Notes under the pieces: generated by a model
What the model was told of the DNA's origin: nothing
Databases searched by the model: none
What the model saw: the letters and a program-made list of their open reading frames with translations, nothing else
Program-made: the position numbers and the translations under genes
Shown: positions 17,983 to 26,651 of the stretch, piece by piece
Layout of the letters: each line of letters starts with the position of its first letter
How positions within the stretch are numbered: the first letter of the stretch is position 1
Assembly: GCA_051025295.1 (NCBI GenBank)
Contig: JBMGJV010000003.1
Source: KBS-83 sp051025295
GTDB lineage: Bacteria > Acidobacteriota > Terriglobia > Terriglobales > Acidobacteriaceae
Strand: one strand, 5' to 3'
Length of the DNA: 64,000 nucleotides

Positions 17983-19476
17983 CTACTGTGAAACGAAGGA
18001 AGTAACGACCAGCTTGTAACGGTTCTTTTCCGCTTCCTGTCTGGTTGCGTCCTGACGTGCTTTCGCCAGGCGCTTGAGCAGATCGGGTATCTCCGCTGGT
18101 TGATTGGTTTTTCGCAACGCGAGAACCAGGTGGTAGAGCGCGGACTGGTCGGTTGGGTTTTGCTCGAGAACTTTGCGGCACTCCTGGGCAGCTTCCGCGT
18201 ACTTGCCGGAGTCCAGGTAGTACTTCGAGAGCACATTGTGAGCGGGAGTCAGAGAGGAATCGAGGGCGACGGCTTTTCGCGCCGAAGCGAGGCCTCTCTG
18301 GAACTCAGGCGAGCCAGGTTCCGGCGCTTTCTGCGAGAGAATCGCTGCCTTGAGATACCACAGAAACGCATCGCCAGGTGCCTTCGCGAGTTTGGCTTGC
18401 AAGGTTGCCAGCGCCTGCTCCGGATCTTTCTGGTTGCGCTCCTCGGCAACCATTCCCTGTGCGGCGGCACTCAGGCCCTGGAGCGGATCGAGCCGCTCGG
18501 ACTTATCGAAGTCTGCCTGGGCCTCGTCATACTTGGCCAATTGGACATACAGGACGCCACGAGCAAGATAGAGGTCCGCCGCAGACGGCTGGAGTTTGAG
18601 ACCCGCATCGATCATTTCGATGCCGGTCTGAAACGATTGATGACTCATCGCCAGGTTTGCGAAGTCAACATACAGCGAGGTCTCGAGCGGATTTTTGACG
18701 ATCGCGTCATGCAGGATCTGCACAGCATGCGGCGTGTCCTGGCAGGCCTCATAGACCTTTGCCGCGAATCGCATGGTGCTGACATCGGGATTGGCGTTCA
18801 GCAGCGGCTGCAGGGTCGCGAGCGCATCCTGGGGGCTCCCTGCAGCGAACTCCATCATGGCCAGTTCGCGGCGTGCGCGAGGGTCGTCCGGCTTCGACGC
18901 GAGTAGTTCTCGAAACAGCCGCAGAGCTTTCTCGGTTTGCTTCAGCTTCAGAAGGCAGGCGCCGTATTCCTCCACAGCGCCGGGCTGAGAATCCAGAACC
19001 TGGCCGCTTTCAGAGAAATGCCGCACCGCAGTCACACAATCCGATCTCTTGTAGGCCAGAACGGCAAGCATGGCGTGACTGGTGGTGTCTTGCGGACGCA
19101 GCCGAAGAACATGTTCAAGCAGGGGCGCGGCACGCGCGCTGCCGGCTTCGTACTCGAGTTGAGCTGCGCCTTCGAGAGCCGGCAGATAGTCCGGAGACAG
19201 CTTCAGTGCCTTCGCATAGGACTGGCGCGCTGCGGCCTGATCGCCCTTGCCGGAGTAGGCCAGCCCTTGAAACATCCAAAGCTGCGGATTGCCGTGAGCG
19301 CCTTCGAGGAGGGGCTGCAGCAACTCCAAGGCCCGGTTGAACTCGTGGTGCTCGAGTGCGGACACGATCGACGCAGAGCGGTCGCTCTGCGTCTGCGCGA
19401 TGACCGTTAACGACAGTGCCAGAAATACCGCGACAAGAGCAACAACGATCGGATTGCGGCCGCAAGGGAGCTTCAT
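17983..19476 (-). CDS. Secreted tetratricopeptide-repeat protein
   Basis: 497 residues with a signal peptide (VVALVAVFLALSLTVIAQ) and tandem TPR units across almost the whole mature chain, for example LYLARGVLYVQLAKYDEAQ. It is a paralogue of the 10997 gene, with matching motif order and a similar C-terminus (RYKLV). It starts 48 bp after the glycosidase stop, so it is probably in the same transcript, and the CRTAC1 gene follows 80 bp downstream. It probably acts as a periplasmic protein-interaction scaffold, perhaps for CRTAC1 or the receptor; that pairing is an inference from synteny. Confidence 0.9.
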   Translation of the reverse strand: MKLPCGRNPIVVALVAVFLALSLTVIAQTQSDRSASIVSALEHHEFNRALELLQPLLEGAHGNPQLWMFQGLAYSGKGDQAAARQSYAKALKLSPDYLPALEGAAQLEYEAGSARAAPLLEHVLRLRPQDTTSHAMLAVLAYKRSDCVTAVRHFSESGQVLDSQPGAVEEYGACLLKLKQTEKALRLFRELLASKPDDPRARRELAMMEFAAGSPQDALATLQPLLNANPDVSTMRFAAKVYEACQDTPHAVQILHDAIVKNPLETSLYVDFANLAMSHQSFQTGIEMIDAGLKLQPSAADLYLARGVLYVQLAKYDEAQADFDKSERLDPLQGLSAAAQGMVAEERNQKDPEQALATLQAKLAKAPGDAFLWYLKAAILSQKAPEPGSPEFQRGLASARKAVALDSSLTPAHNVLSKYYLDSGKYAEAAQECRKVLEQNPTDQSALYHLVLALRKTNQPAEIPDLLKRLAKARQDATRQEAEKNRYKLVVTSFVSQ

Positions 19477-19524
19477 CGGTACTCGCGCGGATTCCTGGTG
19501 AGTTGTCTGCCTAGATCTACACCT

Positions 19525-22374
19525 TCAGATCCACACCTTCGAATCCACAGACGGTCCTGAGGCCGTGGGCCGATTGCTCTCTGGATCGCTCGGATATTCG
19601 CGTGGAGGTCCGCTCCGGTTCATGCGGGCGAAGTTCGGGACTGCCAGCATGGGGGAACCGTCCTCCCACTTGCCGGTGAGCACCATGACACCGCCGAGAA
19701 GGTCCGGACGCCATTCGGCTTGCAGTGGAGCGTCGCTTAATTTCCGTTCGATTTTGCCATTGTCCGCCGTCTCTACGTTGTAGACGAGCGGCCCATACTG
19801 CAAGGCGACGGTTCCCTGGTCAGCCTTGATGCGACTGTCGGCCACGACGCGTTGCGGCTCCATCGGCAGTTCCAGGTCGATGCGATCGCCCGCCTTCCAC
19901 TCACGTGTGACGATGGCATAGCCCTTGCTGATGATCGGTGTCTGTTCCTGGCCATTGATCGCAAACCGCTTCAGGCCCTGGACGTGGGGAGAGTCCTGGT
20001 AGAGCTTGCTGGTGGTGCGGTTCGGAACCCGCACATACACAGAGAAGGTTTTGGCCTCGTCAGGATTCACGGTGATCGTAACTGCCCCGTGCCAGGGATA
20101 GTTCGTCTCCTGCGTGACTTGCACGTTGGTGCCTGCCACCTCGCCCACATGAATGCGGCTCCCCGCGAACATGTTGACGTACAGGCCGTCGTTGCTCTTT
20201 ACATAGGTCCAGGTGGGAATCATCAGCAATGTGCGAGCCACGTTGCCGACGCAGCAGGGGCACACGTGCCACTTCGCGCGTTCCGTGTTCACCAGGGGGT
20301 TGGTGTAGCAGTAGCTCTGTCCGTCGAGAGCCAACCCACCCAGGACAGCGTTGTACATCGTCTGTTCGTAAAGGTCTGCATACTTCGCGTCGTGGTAGGC
20401 CAGGTTCAGTTTGTATTGGAAGAACACCAGTCCGCAGCTCGAACAGGTCTCGCAATAGGCTTCGTTGCGCAGTGAGTAATTCGGTCCGAAGCCCTCGGAG
20501 GTTTCACCGCTGCCGATGCCGCCCGTCAGGTAGTACTTGCGATTGACCATGTTGTCCCAGAGCGAAATCACCGCGCTTTGATAGTCGCGGTCCTGGGTTT
20601 CAGCAGCAATATCTGCCATGCCCGAGTAGAAATAGGTCGCACGAACGGCGTGTCCCACGGCTTCGTACTGCTGGCCCGGAGGCAGGTGGCTCTGGTCATA
20701 CTCGTTTCCGCCGCGGCGCGAATCGAGAAGGAACTTGGCGAGCGCGATGTAAGCATCGCCGCGATGATTTCCTTCCTGGTCGTTGACGAACCGGCCAAAT
20801 CGCACCAGGGCCTGCTCCATCTCCTGGTGGCCGTCGAACCACTCCTTCTTGCCGGGTCCGATATTCGCGACCCAGCAGTCGGCCAGCTTCTTCGCGCCGT
20901 TGTACAGGCGAAGGTCTTTGCCGTCCGAGAGCGTGTAGTGATTGATCGCGGATTCGATGAAGTAGCCGGACACGTACCCTTCGTGATTGCCGCGATGCTC
21001 GGGCGACCAGCGCTCCGGCCACTCCTTGCGATCGGCGAGGATGTATGCGGTCTGCAGATAGCCGTCCGGCATCTGTGCAGCCAGGATGATAGGGATCCAC
21101 CGCTCCAGCGTAGTGTGCAACAGTTGCTGTGCCTGAATGATCTCCGGGTCGCCCTCTGGATCGACCATCAGGGCGATACACATGGACTCAACTGTCTGGT
21201 GCACCCAGGCATTCGAGAAGACAAAACCCTTGTGCTTGCCGTGCGGCTCGCCGCGGTTGGCCTTGGCGGCCTCGACGAAGTTGTCGATCCCGCCGTCACC
21301 ACGCATCGTGGGGATGTCGGTTTTCTCACACATCGCGATGCAATGCGGAATCCAGTTCACGATGAGAGCCTTGGCGCGTTCTTTCCACATCGGGCTCGTG
21401 ATCGAATACTGCCGCGTGTACACGACATTGAGACGATTCGCGGGAGGTGCGGATTCCACGTGCACGCCGATGGTGTGCGCCGGCCCCTTGCTCTCAGACG
21501 CCTCGAGCGCCAGCGTGTAATCGCCTGGTTGAGAGAACGTCGCCGTGGTCACAGTCGAAGCCGCATCGGCAAAGGCGACCGCGCCCGGTCCTGAAGCCTT
21601 GACCCAGCGAGCCCTGTTCCTGCGTGACTCTTCGAGCCACGTCACCTTACCCGAGAGATAAGTGCGACCGTTGCTGACGACAGAGCGGTCCACGCCCGCA
21701 TCGACCACCGGGGGAAGCGACGGATTCGGACCATAATTGAACACGCGCCATTCGAGGATTCCCGCCGGGCGGTCCTGCTGGGGGACCACTTCAATGCGGA
21801 GCTTGCTCGTCTTCACGGGTGCGAAGGTTGTGACATTGAAGGTGTCGAGCGCGACGCCAAGACCCCTGGCGTCAGACACCGGAACGAAGTCGTTGCCATC
21901 CCAGTGGAGAATCCGGTAAGTCTCTGGCGCTGCGATCCGGTACACATAGCTGCCCGCGAATTCACCTGGGCGCGAGCGATCGACCGCCCAGTAGATCTCA
22001 ACTTTGTCGACCTTGATGGGCTCCGTCCAATCGTACTGAACCCAGCTTTTGCGACTGGCCTGCGACGGGTCTGCCGACACGGCATAGTGCGCGTGCGAGC
22101 GGTCCAGCGAGTTCGCTGGTGTGAAGCCGTCGTTCAGGGCGGAGATCTTGTTTTCGCTCGCCATGGTCAGACTCGTTGGAATGGCTACCCGTGCGACGTT
22201 AAGCGGATGAACGGGCGCCTGGGCAAAGGACCGGCGGGCCGACAGGGCAGTCAGGACAGCGGATCCCCCGAGCCCCGTGAGGAACTCTCGACGGTTTGGC
22301 TCCGATGACTGGCTATTTTTCGGCGAACGGCGGGTGAATTGGCCCGGCGCGTCTGAACGGTGATTCCGACTCAT
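19525..22374 (-). CDS. GH127-type beta-L-arabinofuranosidase (DUF1680), Tat-exported
   Basis: 949 residues. The N-terminus has a twin-arginine signal (NRREFLTGLGG ... LSARRSFAQ). A galactose-binding/F5-8C-like module follows (WVQYDWTEPIKVDKVEIYWA), then an Ig/PKD-like segment and the (alpha/alpha) barrel of GH127. The zinc-thiolate active site of this family (E, C, C, C in the Bifidobacterium enzyme HypBA1) is matched by E642-T-C644 and C707-C708 in the motif CPCCVGN. It would release terminal L-arabinofuranose from plant glycans or hydroxyproline glycoproteins. ATG 22374 has GGAG 6 nt upstream. A LacI operator lies 42 bp upstream, and the arabinose catabolic genes lie beyond the repressor. 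Confidence 0.92.
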   Translation of the reverse strand: MSRNHRSDAPGQFTRRSPKNSQSSEPNRREFLTGLGGSAVLTALSARRSFAQAPVHPLNVARVAIPTSLTMASENKISALNDGFTPANSLDRSHAHYAVSADPSQASRKSWVQYDWTEPIKVDKVEIYWAVDRSRPGEFAGSYVYRIAAPETYRILHWDGNDFVPVSDARGLGVALDTFNVTTFAPVKTSKLRIEVVPQQDRPAGILEWRVFNYGPNPSLPPVVDAGVDRSVVSNGRTYLSGKVTWLEESRRNRARWVKASGPGAVAFADAASTVTTATFSQPGDYTLALEASESKGPAHTIGVHVESAPPANRLNVVYTRQYSITSPMWKERAKALIVNWIPHCIAMCEKTDIPTMRGDGGIDNFVEAAKANRGEPHGKHKGFVFSNAWVHQTVESMCIALMVDPEGDPEIIQAQQLLHTTLERWIPIILAAQMPDGYLQTAYILADRKEWPERWSPEHRGNHEGYVSGYFIESAINHYTLSDGKDLRLYNGAKKLADCWVANIGPGKKEWFDGHQEMEQALVRFGRFVNDQEGNHRGDAYIALAKFLLDSRRGGNEYDQSHLPPGQQYEAVGHAVRATYFYSGMADIAAETQDRDYQSAVISLWDNMVNRKYYLTGGIGSGETSEGFGPNYSLRNEAYCETCSSCGLVFFQYKLNLAYHDAKYADLYEQTMYNAVLGGLALDGQSYCYTNPLVNTERAKWHVCPCCVGNVARTLLMIPTWTYVKSNDGLYVNMFAGSRIHVGEVAGTNVQVTQETNYPWHGAVTITVNPDEAKTFSVYVRVPNRTTSKLYQDSPHVQGLKRFAINGQEQTPIISKGYAIVTREWKAGDRIDLELPMEPQRVVADSRIKADQGTVALQYGPLVYNVETADNGKIERKLSDAPLQAEWRPDLLGGVMVLTGKWEDGSPMLAVPNFARMNRSGPPREYPSDPESNRPTASGPSVDSKVWI

Positions 22375-22415
22375 GAAGGACTCCTGCAAACTGCTCGTTC
22401 CGCCGGGGTGGGCAT

Positions 22416-22433
22416 CCAGGAAACGTTTGCTGG
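22416..22433. promoter_or_regulatory. LacI-type operator before the GH127 gene
   Basis: CCAGGAAACGTTTGCTGG is an 18-bp palindrome with one mismatch (CCAGSAAAC and its complement). The central CG step is typical of LacI/GalR operators. It sits 42 bp upstream of the glycosidase ATG, where a bound repressor would block the promoter. Confidence 0.82.
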
Positions 22434-22680
22434 CTGAGTAGCGTAAAGCTCCGAAGAGCCGTTGTAAAGAGAAACACTCGCCCAAATGAGCGCCCTGCGA
22501 CCCAGCCTGGGTCGTTCCCGAGTGGCAGCCTACCAGCAGTGATCGTGGAAGTGACCGCCTCGCCGTCTTCTGGGCGACTTCCTACAGTTAGATGAGCGTC
22601 ATCCCTCGGCAGCGTCCGAAATGGCGAGCTGCTGCGGCGCGACAGAACTTCGCAGCAGGTGCAAACTCCTGTTCCTTACC

Positions 22681-23757
22681 TCAACTCGTTTGCGACCCTC
22701 GTGGTGGCGCCGTGGTCTGCCGGACGACCAGGCTGGTGTGCACCGGGGGTGACGCCTTGCGTGTACCGCTTGCCTCGATACGGTGGCGCAGGACGGAGAA
22801 CGCTGCCTCTGCGATATCGGCGCAGGACATGCGCACCGTGGTGAGTGGCGGCAGCATGAACTGCGCAATATGGACATCGTCGAAGCCGATGACGGAGAGT
22901 TCCTCAGGCACGTGCCTGCCTGCCTCAAATAGACCGTGCAGCACGCCGATTGCGGTGAGGTCATTCGAGCAAATCACCGCAGTCGGCGGCTCGGGTAGGG
23001 CCAGCAGGCGATCGACCGCAGTCATGCCGCCTTCGAGTGTGTGATCGCCCTCCACCACCAGATGGGGCGGGACCGTGAGCCGGTGACTGCGCATGCCGCG
23101 CCGGAACGCTTCCTTGCGCAGATGTGCCGAGGTCTGCTGCAGCGGCCCGCTGACGAAGGCGATGCGACGATGACCGAGCTCGGCGAGGTGCGCGATTGCC
23201 TCATGGATGCCCGCGTTGTAGTCCACCTGGACCGCATCGATGCGGCCGCGCGGTGCACGGGCGGGGCCGCTATCCATCACTACCAGCGGCACAGCATGGC
23301 TGGCGAGCTCTTCGAGAATCGGCGCCTCGCGGCCGAACATCATCACCGCGACTCCGTCGACCTTGCGCTGCAGCACACGGCGCACCGAACGGGCGATGCT
23401 CCCTGCGTCGGATGCGGTGGAGGCGAGCAGCACCTCGTATCCGCTTTCGACTGCCAGCTCCTCGAAGCGCTGGATCAGCTCCGGGAAGAACGGGTTGGTG
23501 ATCTCCGTCACCATCAGGCCGATGATGTGGCTGCGGCCGGAGACCAGTGCGCGCGCCTGGGCATCGGGTTGGTAGTTCAGTTCGCGGACAGCGCGCCACA
23601 CGCGGTCGGCCATCTCGCGGTTGACGGTGCCCTTGCGATTGGTGACGCGCGACACAGTCGAAATGGAAACGCTGGCGCGCTTGGCCACATCACGAATGTC
23701 GACGCGGGCAGAACGTTTCTCTTGTGGGGCGGAGCGGCGGCCCGGGCGTACTGACAT
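22681..23757 (-). CDS. LacI-family transcriptional repressor
   Basis: 358 residues. The helix-turn-helix and hinge helix are clear (DIRDVAKRASVSISTVSRVT, then MADRVWRAVRELNYQPDAQA), followed by a periplasmic-binding-protein-like sensor domain (IIGLMVTEITNPFFPELIQR ... ICSNDLTAIGVLHGL ... VIGFDDV). ATG 23757 was chosen because the longer frame crosses the operator region. It is divergent from araD, with an AAACGTTT operator in the shared intergenic region, and identical cores precede the GH127 and TonB receptor genes. It probably represses the locus until L-arabinose or an arabinoside binds, and it is probably autoregulated. Confidence 0.95.
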   Translation of the reverse strand: MSVRPGRRSAPQEKRSARVDIRDVAKRASVSISTVSRVTNRKGTVNREMADRVWRAVRELNYQPDAQARALVSGRSHIIGLMVTEITNPFFPELIQRFEELAVESGYEVLLASTASDAGSIARSVRRVLQRKVDGVAVMMFGREAPILEELASHAVPLVVMDSGPARAPRGRIDAVQVDYNAGIHEAIAHLAELGHRRIAFVSGPLQQTSAHLRKEAFRRGMRSHRLTVPPHLVVEGDHTLEGGMTAVDRLLALPEPPTAVICSNDLTAIGVLHGLFEAGRHVPEELSVIGFDDVHIAQFMLPPLTTVRMSCADIAEAAFSVLRHRIEASGTRKASPPVHTSLVVRQTTAPPRGSQTS

Positions 23758-23816
23758 GGCGCGAGTATAGATGGCCTGAGCACGATTACGTGGCAGAATG
23801 CAGACCAGGGGAGTGC

Positions 23817-23834
23817 CCGGAAAACGTTTCTTAC
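23817..23834. promoter_or_regulatory. LacI-type operator in the repressor/araD intergenic region
   Basis: CCGGAAAACGTTTCTTAC with the same AAACGTTT core as the two other sites. It lies 60 bp upstream of the repressor gene and about 95 bp upstream of araD, so one site can serve both divergent promoters. Confidence 0.75.
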
Positions 23835-23927
23835 GAGGGGTCTGCTGTGCGATACTGCTGCGCGGCTCGACAAAAGCTTGCAATCGCAGGCTCGTTCCCG
23901 TCGTCCGAACTCGTCGAGGATACTTGT

Positions 23928-24626
23928 ATGCGTGCTGAAGCTCTTCGTGTCGCCGTTCTGGAAGCCAATCTGGAACTGGTGCGCCGCGGGCTGGTGCTTT
24001 ACACCTTTGGGAATGCCAGCGGCATCGACCGGAGCAGTGGCATCGTCGCCATCAAGCCGAGCGGGGTTCCGTATGAAGACCTGAAGCCCGCCGACCTGGT
24101 GCTGACGGATCTCGAGGGGAACATTCTGGAAGGAAAGCTTCGCCCTTCGTCGGATCTGGGCACGCACCTGCTGCTCTATCGCGCGTTTGAGAGCATTGGC
24201 GGCGTGGTGCACACGCACTCCGAGTTTGCGACCGCGTGGGCACAGTCCGGACGTGAGCTCCCGGCCTATGGCACGACGCACGCGGATTATTTTTACGGCC
24301 CTGTGCCAATAACGGAAGAGCTGACAGCGGACGAGGTCGCGGGCGACTACGTCGGCAATACGGGCCATGCGATCATCCGTCGCTTTGCTGGCCTCGATCC
24401 GCTGGCTATTCCAGCGGTGCTGGTGGCCGGCCACGCACCGTTCTGCTGGGGCCCAACGGCCGGCGATGCGGCGCACAACGCAGTCGTGCTCGAGTCAGTG
24501 GCGCGCATGGCGTACTACACTGCCACATTGAACGCCGCCTGCTCCGGAGTGCCGCAGCACCTGCTGGACCGCCACTACTTTCGCAAGCACGGCGCCTCCC
24601 GGACCTATGGCCAGACAAGGAGCTGA
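23928..24626 (+). CDS. araD: L-ribulose-5-phosphate 4-epimerase
   Basis: 232 residues, the standard length. AraD is a class II aldolase-fold zinc enzyme that converts L-ribulose 5-phosphate to D-xylulose 5-phosphate. Zinc-ligand histidines are visible in VVHTHSEFATAWA and VAGHAPFCWG, and the family signatures FGNASGIDR, KPSGVPYE and THADYFYG are present. The start at ATG 23928 follows GAGGA; upstream extensions of the frame overlap the repressor promoter. It heads a rightward operon: symporter, small membrane protein, isomerase and ribulokinase follow. Confidence 0.93.
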   Translation: MRAEALRVAVLEANLELVRRGLVLYTFGNASGIDRSSGIVAIKPSGVPYEDLKPADLVLTDLEGNILEGKLRPSSDLGTHLLLYRAFESIGGVVHTHSEFATAWAQSGRELPAYGTTHADYFYGPVPITEELTADEVAGDYVGNTGHAIIRRFAGLDPLAIPAVLVAGHAPFCWGPTAGDAAHNAVVLESVARMAYYTATLNAACSGVPQHLLDRHYFRKHGASRTYGQTRS

Positions 24627-24641
24627 TCCATCCCGCCACTC

Positions 24642-26366
24642 ATGATCTCTGCCTTCCTCTCGCCATTGCTGGCCGCCACCTTCGCCACGCAGTCGCTCGC
24701 GCGGCTGAACGCGGTCGACATCCTGGTGATCGCGATCTACTTCGCGATCGTGTTGTTCATCGGCTTCTACCTGAAAGGCTCCTCGAACACGAGCGAGGAG
24801 TTCTTCATGGCGGGTCGCGAGATGACCGCCTGGATTGCCGGGCTGAGCTTCGTCTCGGCAAACCTCGGCTCGCTCGAACTGATGGGTTGGGCGGCGGCGT
24901 CCTACCAGTACGGCATTCTCGCCACGCACTGGTACTGGATCGGCGCGATTCCGGCGATGCTGTTTCTCGGCATCGTGATGATGCCGTTCTATTACATCTC
25001 GAAGACGCACTCCGTCCCCGGCTACCTGCAACTGCGGTACGGCGATGCGACGCGCGCCCTCTCTGCGATCACCTTCGCCGCAATGACGGTGCTGATGAGC
25101 GGCATCAACATGTACTCGATGGCGCTGGTGATGAAGGTGGTGCTGGGTTGGGATCTGAACTTCTCGATCTGGGTCAGCTCCATCACGGTCGCCGTCTACG
25201 TCATGCTCGGCGGTCTGCGCTCAGCCATCTTCAATGAGGTGCTGCAGTTCATCCTGATCTGGGTAGGCGCGGCGGTCGTGCCGATCCTAGGCCTGATCGA
25301 GGTCGGTGGCTGGACCAACCTGCGCCGGCAGATCGCGGTCAACCTGGGCCGCACCGATTACATGCACCTGTGGAGCGGGCTTGGGCACTTCAACACCAAC
25401 CCCATGGGCGTGCACTGGTCGGGCATCGTCTTCGGTCTCGGCTTCGTGGTCGCGTTCGGCTACTGGACCACCGACTTCCTCGTCGTCCAGCGAGTGCTCG
25501 CCGCGGACAACATCCGCTCGGCGCGCATGGCTCCGATCATCGGTGCCGCGTTCAAGATGGCGGTGCCGTTCATCGTCATTCTGCCCGGACTGCTCGCCCT
25601 CTCGGTGCTGCCGTTCCATCTGGTGGGCGAAGCGCAGGCCGTGGCCACGCACCAGCACAGCTACAACGAAGTGCTGCCACTGATGCTGGTCCACTACTGC
25701 GGTCCTGGGCTGCTCGGACTGGGTGTGACCGCGCTGATCGCAGGCTTCATGTCCGGCATGGCGGGGAACGTCAGCGCCTTCTCGACCGTGTGGACGTACG
25801 ACATCTATGGGGCGTTCCTGAACAAGCGCGCGAACGATCAGCACTATGTCTGGATGGGTCGCGCGTCCACGCTGGTAGGCGTCCTCGTGTCCATCGGCAC
25901 GGCGTACCTGGTGCAGCACGCGGCCAGCATCATGGATTATGTACAGGCACTGTTCTCGTTCTTTATCGCGCCGCTGTTCGGCACCGTGATTCTCGGCATG
26001 CTGTGGGCACGCGCTACCAAGCAGGGCGGCTTCTGGGGCCTCCTGGCGGGTACCTGCACCTCGATCGGGCTCTTCCTGTGGGTGAAGCACGATCCGTCGG
26101 CGCTCCGCTACGTCGCGCTCTCGCCCGATGCGAAGGACATGGCAGAGAACATCTATCGCGCGCTGTGGTCGTGGCTGGTCTGTGTGCTCGTCACGGTCGT
26201 GATCAGTCTGCTTACGAAACCACGCCCGATCGGCGAATTGGCCGGACTGGTCTATGGCGCGTCACCGCTGCCCGAAGAGCATGACGAACACTGGTACCAG
26301 AAGCCCGTAATCTGGGCGTCGGTCGTGTTCGCTGTGTTCCTCGTGCTCAACATTATCTTCTGGTAA
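24642..26366 (+). CDS. SGLT-type sodium:solute symporter (probable L-arabinose/sugar)
   Basis: 574 residues with about 14 predicted membrane helices, starting LNAVDILVIAIYFAIVLFIG. SSS-family signatures include TSEEFFMAGREMTAWIAGLS and GLLGLGVTALIAGFMSGMAG. It would import a monosaccharide with Na+ across the inner membrane. It begins 15 bp after araD and is followed by a two-helix membrane protein, both consistent with a sugar-uptake operon. The arabinose substrate is inferred from the adjacent AraD, isomerase and AraB. Confidence 0.93.
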   Translation: MISAFLSPLLAATFATQSLARLNAVDILVIAIYFAIVLFIGFYLKGSSNTSEEFFMAGREMTAWIAGLSFVSANLGSLELMGWAAASYQYGILATHWYWIGAIPAMLFLGIVMMPFYYISKTHSVPGYLQLRYGDATRALSAITFAAMTVLMSGINMYSMALVMKVVLGWDLNFSIWVSSITVAVYVMLGGLRSAIFNEVLQFILIWVGAAVVPILGLIEVGGWTNLRRQIAVNLGRTDYMHLWSGLGHFNTNPMGVHWSGIVFGLGFVVAFGYWTTDFLVVQRVLAADNIRSARMAPIIGAAFKMAVPFIVILPGLLALSVLPFHLVGEAQAVATHQHSYNEVLPLMLVHYCGPGLLGLGVTALIAGFMSGMAGNVSAFSTVWTYDIYGAFLNKRANDQHYVWMGRASTLVGVLVSIGTAYLVQHAASIMDYVQALFSFFIAPLFGTVILGMLWARATKQGGFWGLLAGTCTSIGLFLWVKHDPSALRYVALSPDAKDMAENIYRALWSWLVCVLVTVVISLLTKPRPIGELAGLVYGASPLPEEHDEHWYQKPVIWASVVFAVFLVLNIIFW

Positions 26367-26380
26367 GGGAGAAAGACCCG

Positions 26381-26590
26381 ATGCGAGCCACTCTGTCGAT
26401 CTGGTTCTTCGCCGGCGTCATGCTGCTGGCCTACGGTGTTGTCATCCTGGCGGCCGGGCTTTGGGAGTTGAGCCACCCACTGCCGAACCCGCCGGCGCTC
26501 GCGAATCTGCACGCGCCGATCTGGTGGGGCGTGCTGCTCACTCTTGCCGGCGCGGGGTACACCATGCGCTTCTGGCCGCGTCGCCACTAA
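26381..26590 (+). CDS. Small two-helix membrane protein
   Basis: 69 residues with two hydrophobic segments (IWFFAGVMLLAYGVVILAAG and APIWWGVLLTLAGAGYTMRF) separated by a proline-rich loop and ending in a basic tail. It lies 14 bp after the symporter gene and 61 bp before the isomerase. A comparable small protein often follows SSS transporter genes, so it may be a transporter accessory subunit; its function is unknown. Confidence 0.82.
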   Translation: MRATLSIWFFAGVMLLAYGVVILAAGLWELSHPLPNPPALANLHAPIWWGVLLTLAGAGYTMRFWPRRH

Positions 26591-26651
26591 CGATCAACCC
26601 GGTGCTTCCTCTGCGTGGAAGCGCCTCACACCAAGGAGAGTTTTGTCCGCC

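Noticed and set aside
20578..21594. 338-codon plus-strand open frame
   Set aside because: Antisense to the GH127 catalytic domain, with no motifs.
23577..24476. 299-codon minus-strand frame over araD
   Set aside because: Antisense to araD and crossing the repressor's own start region.
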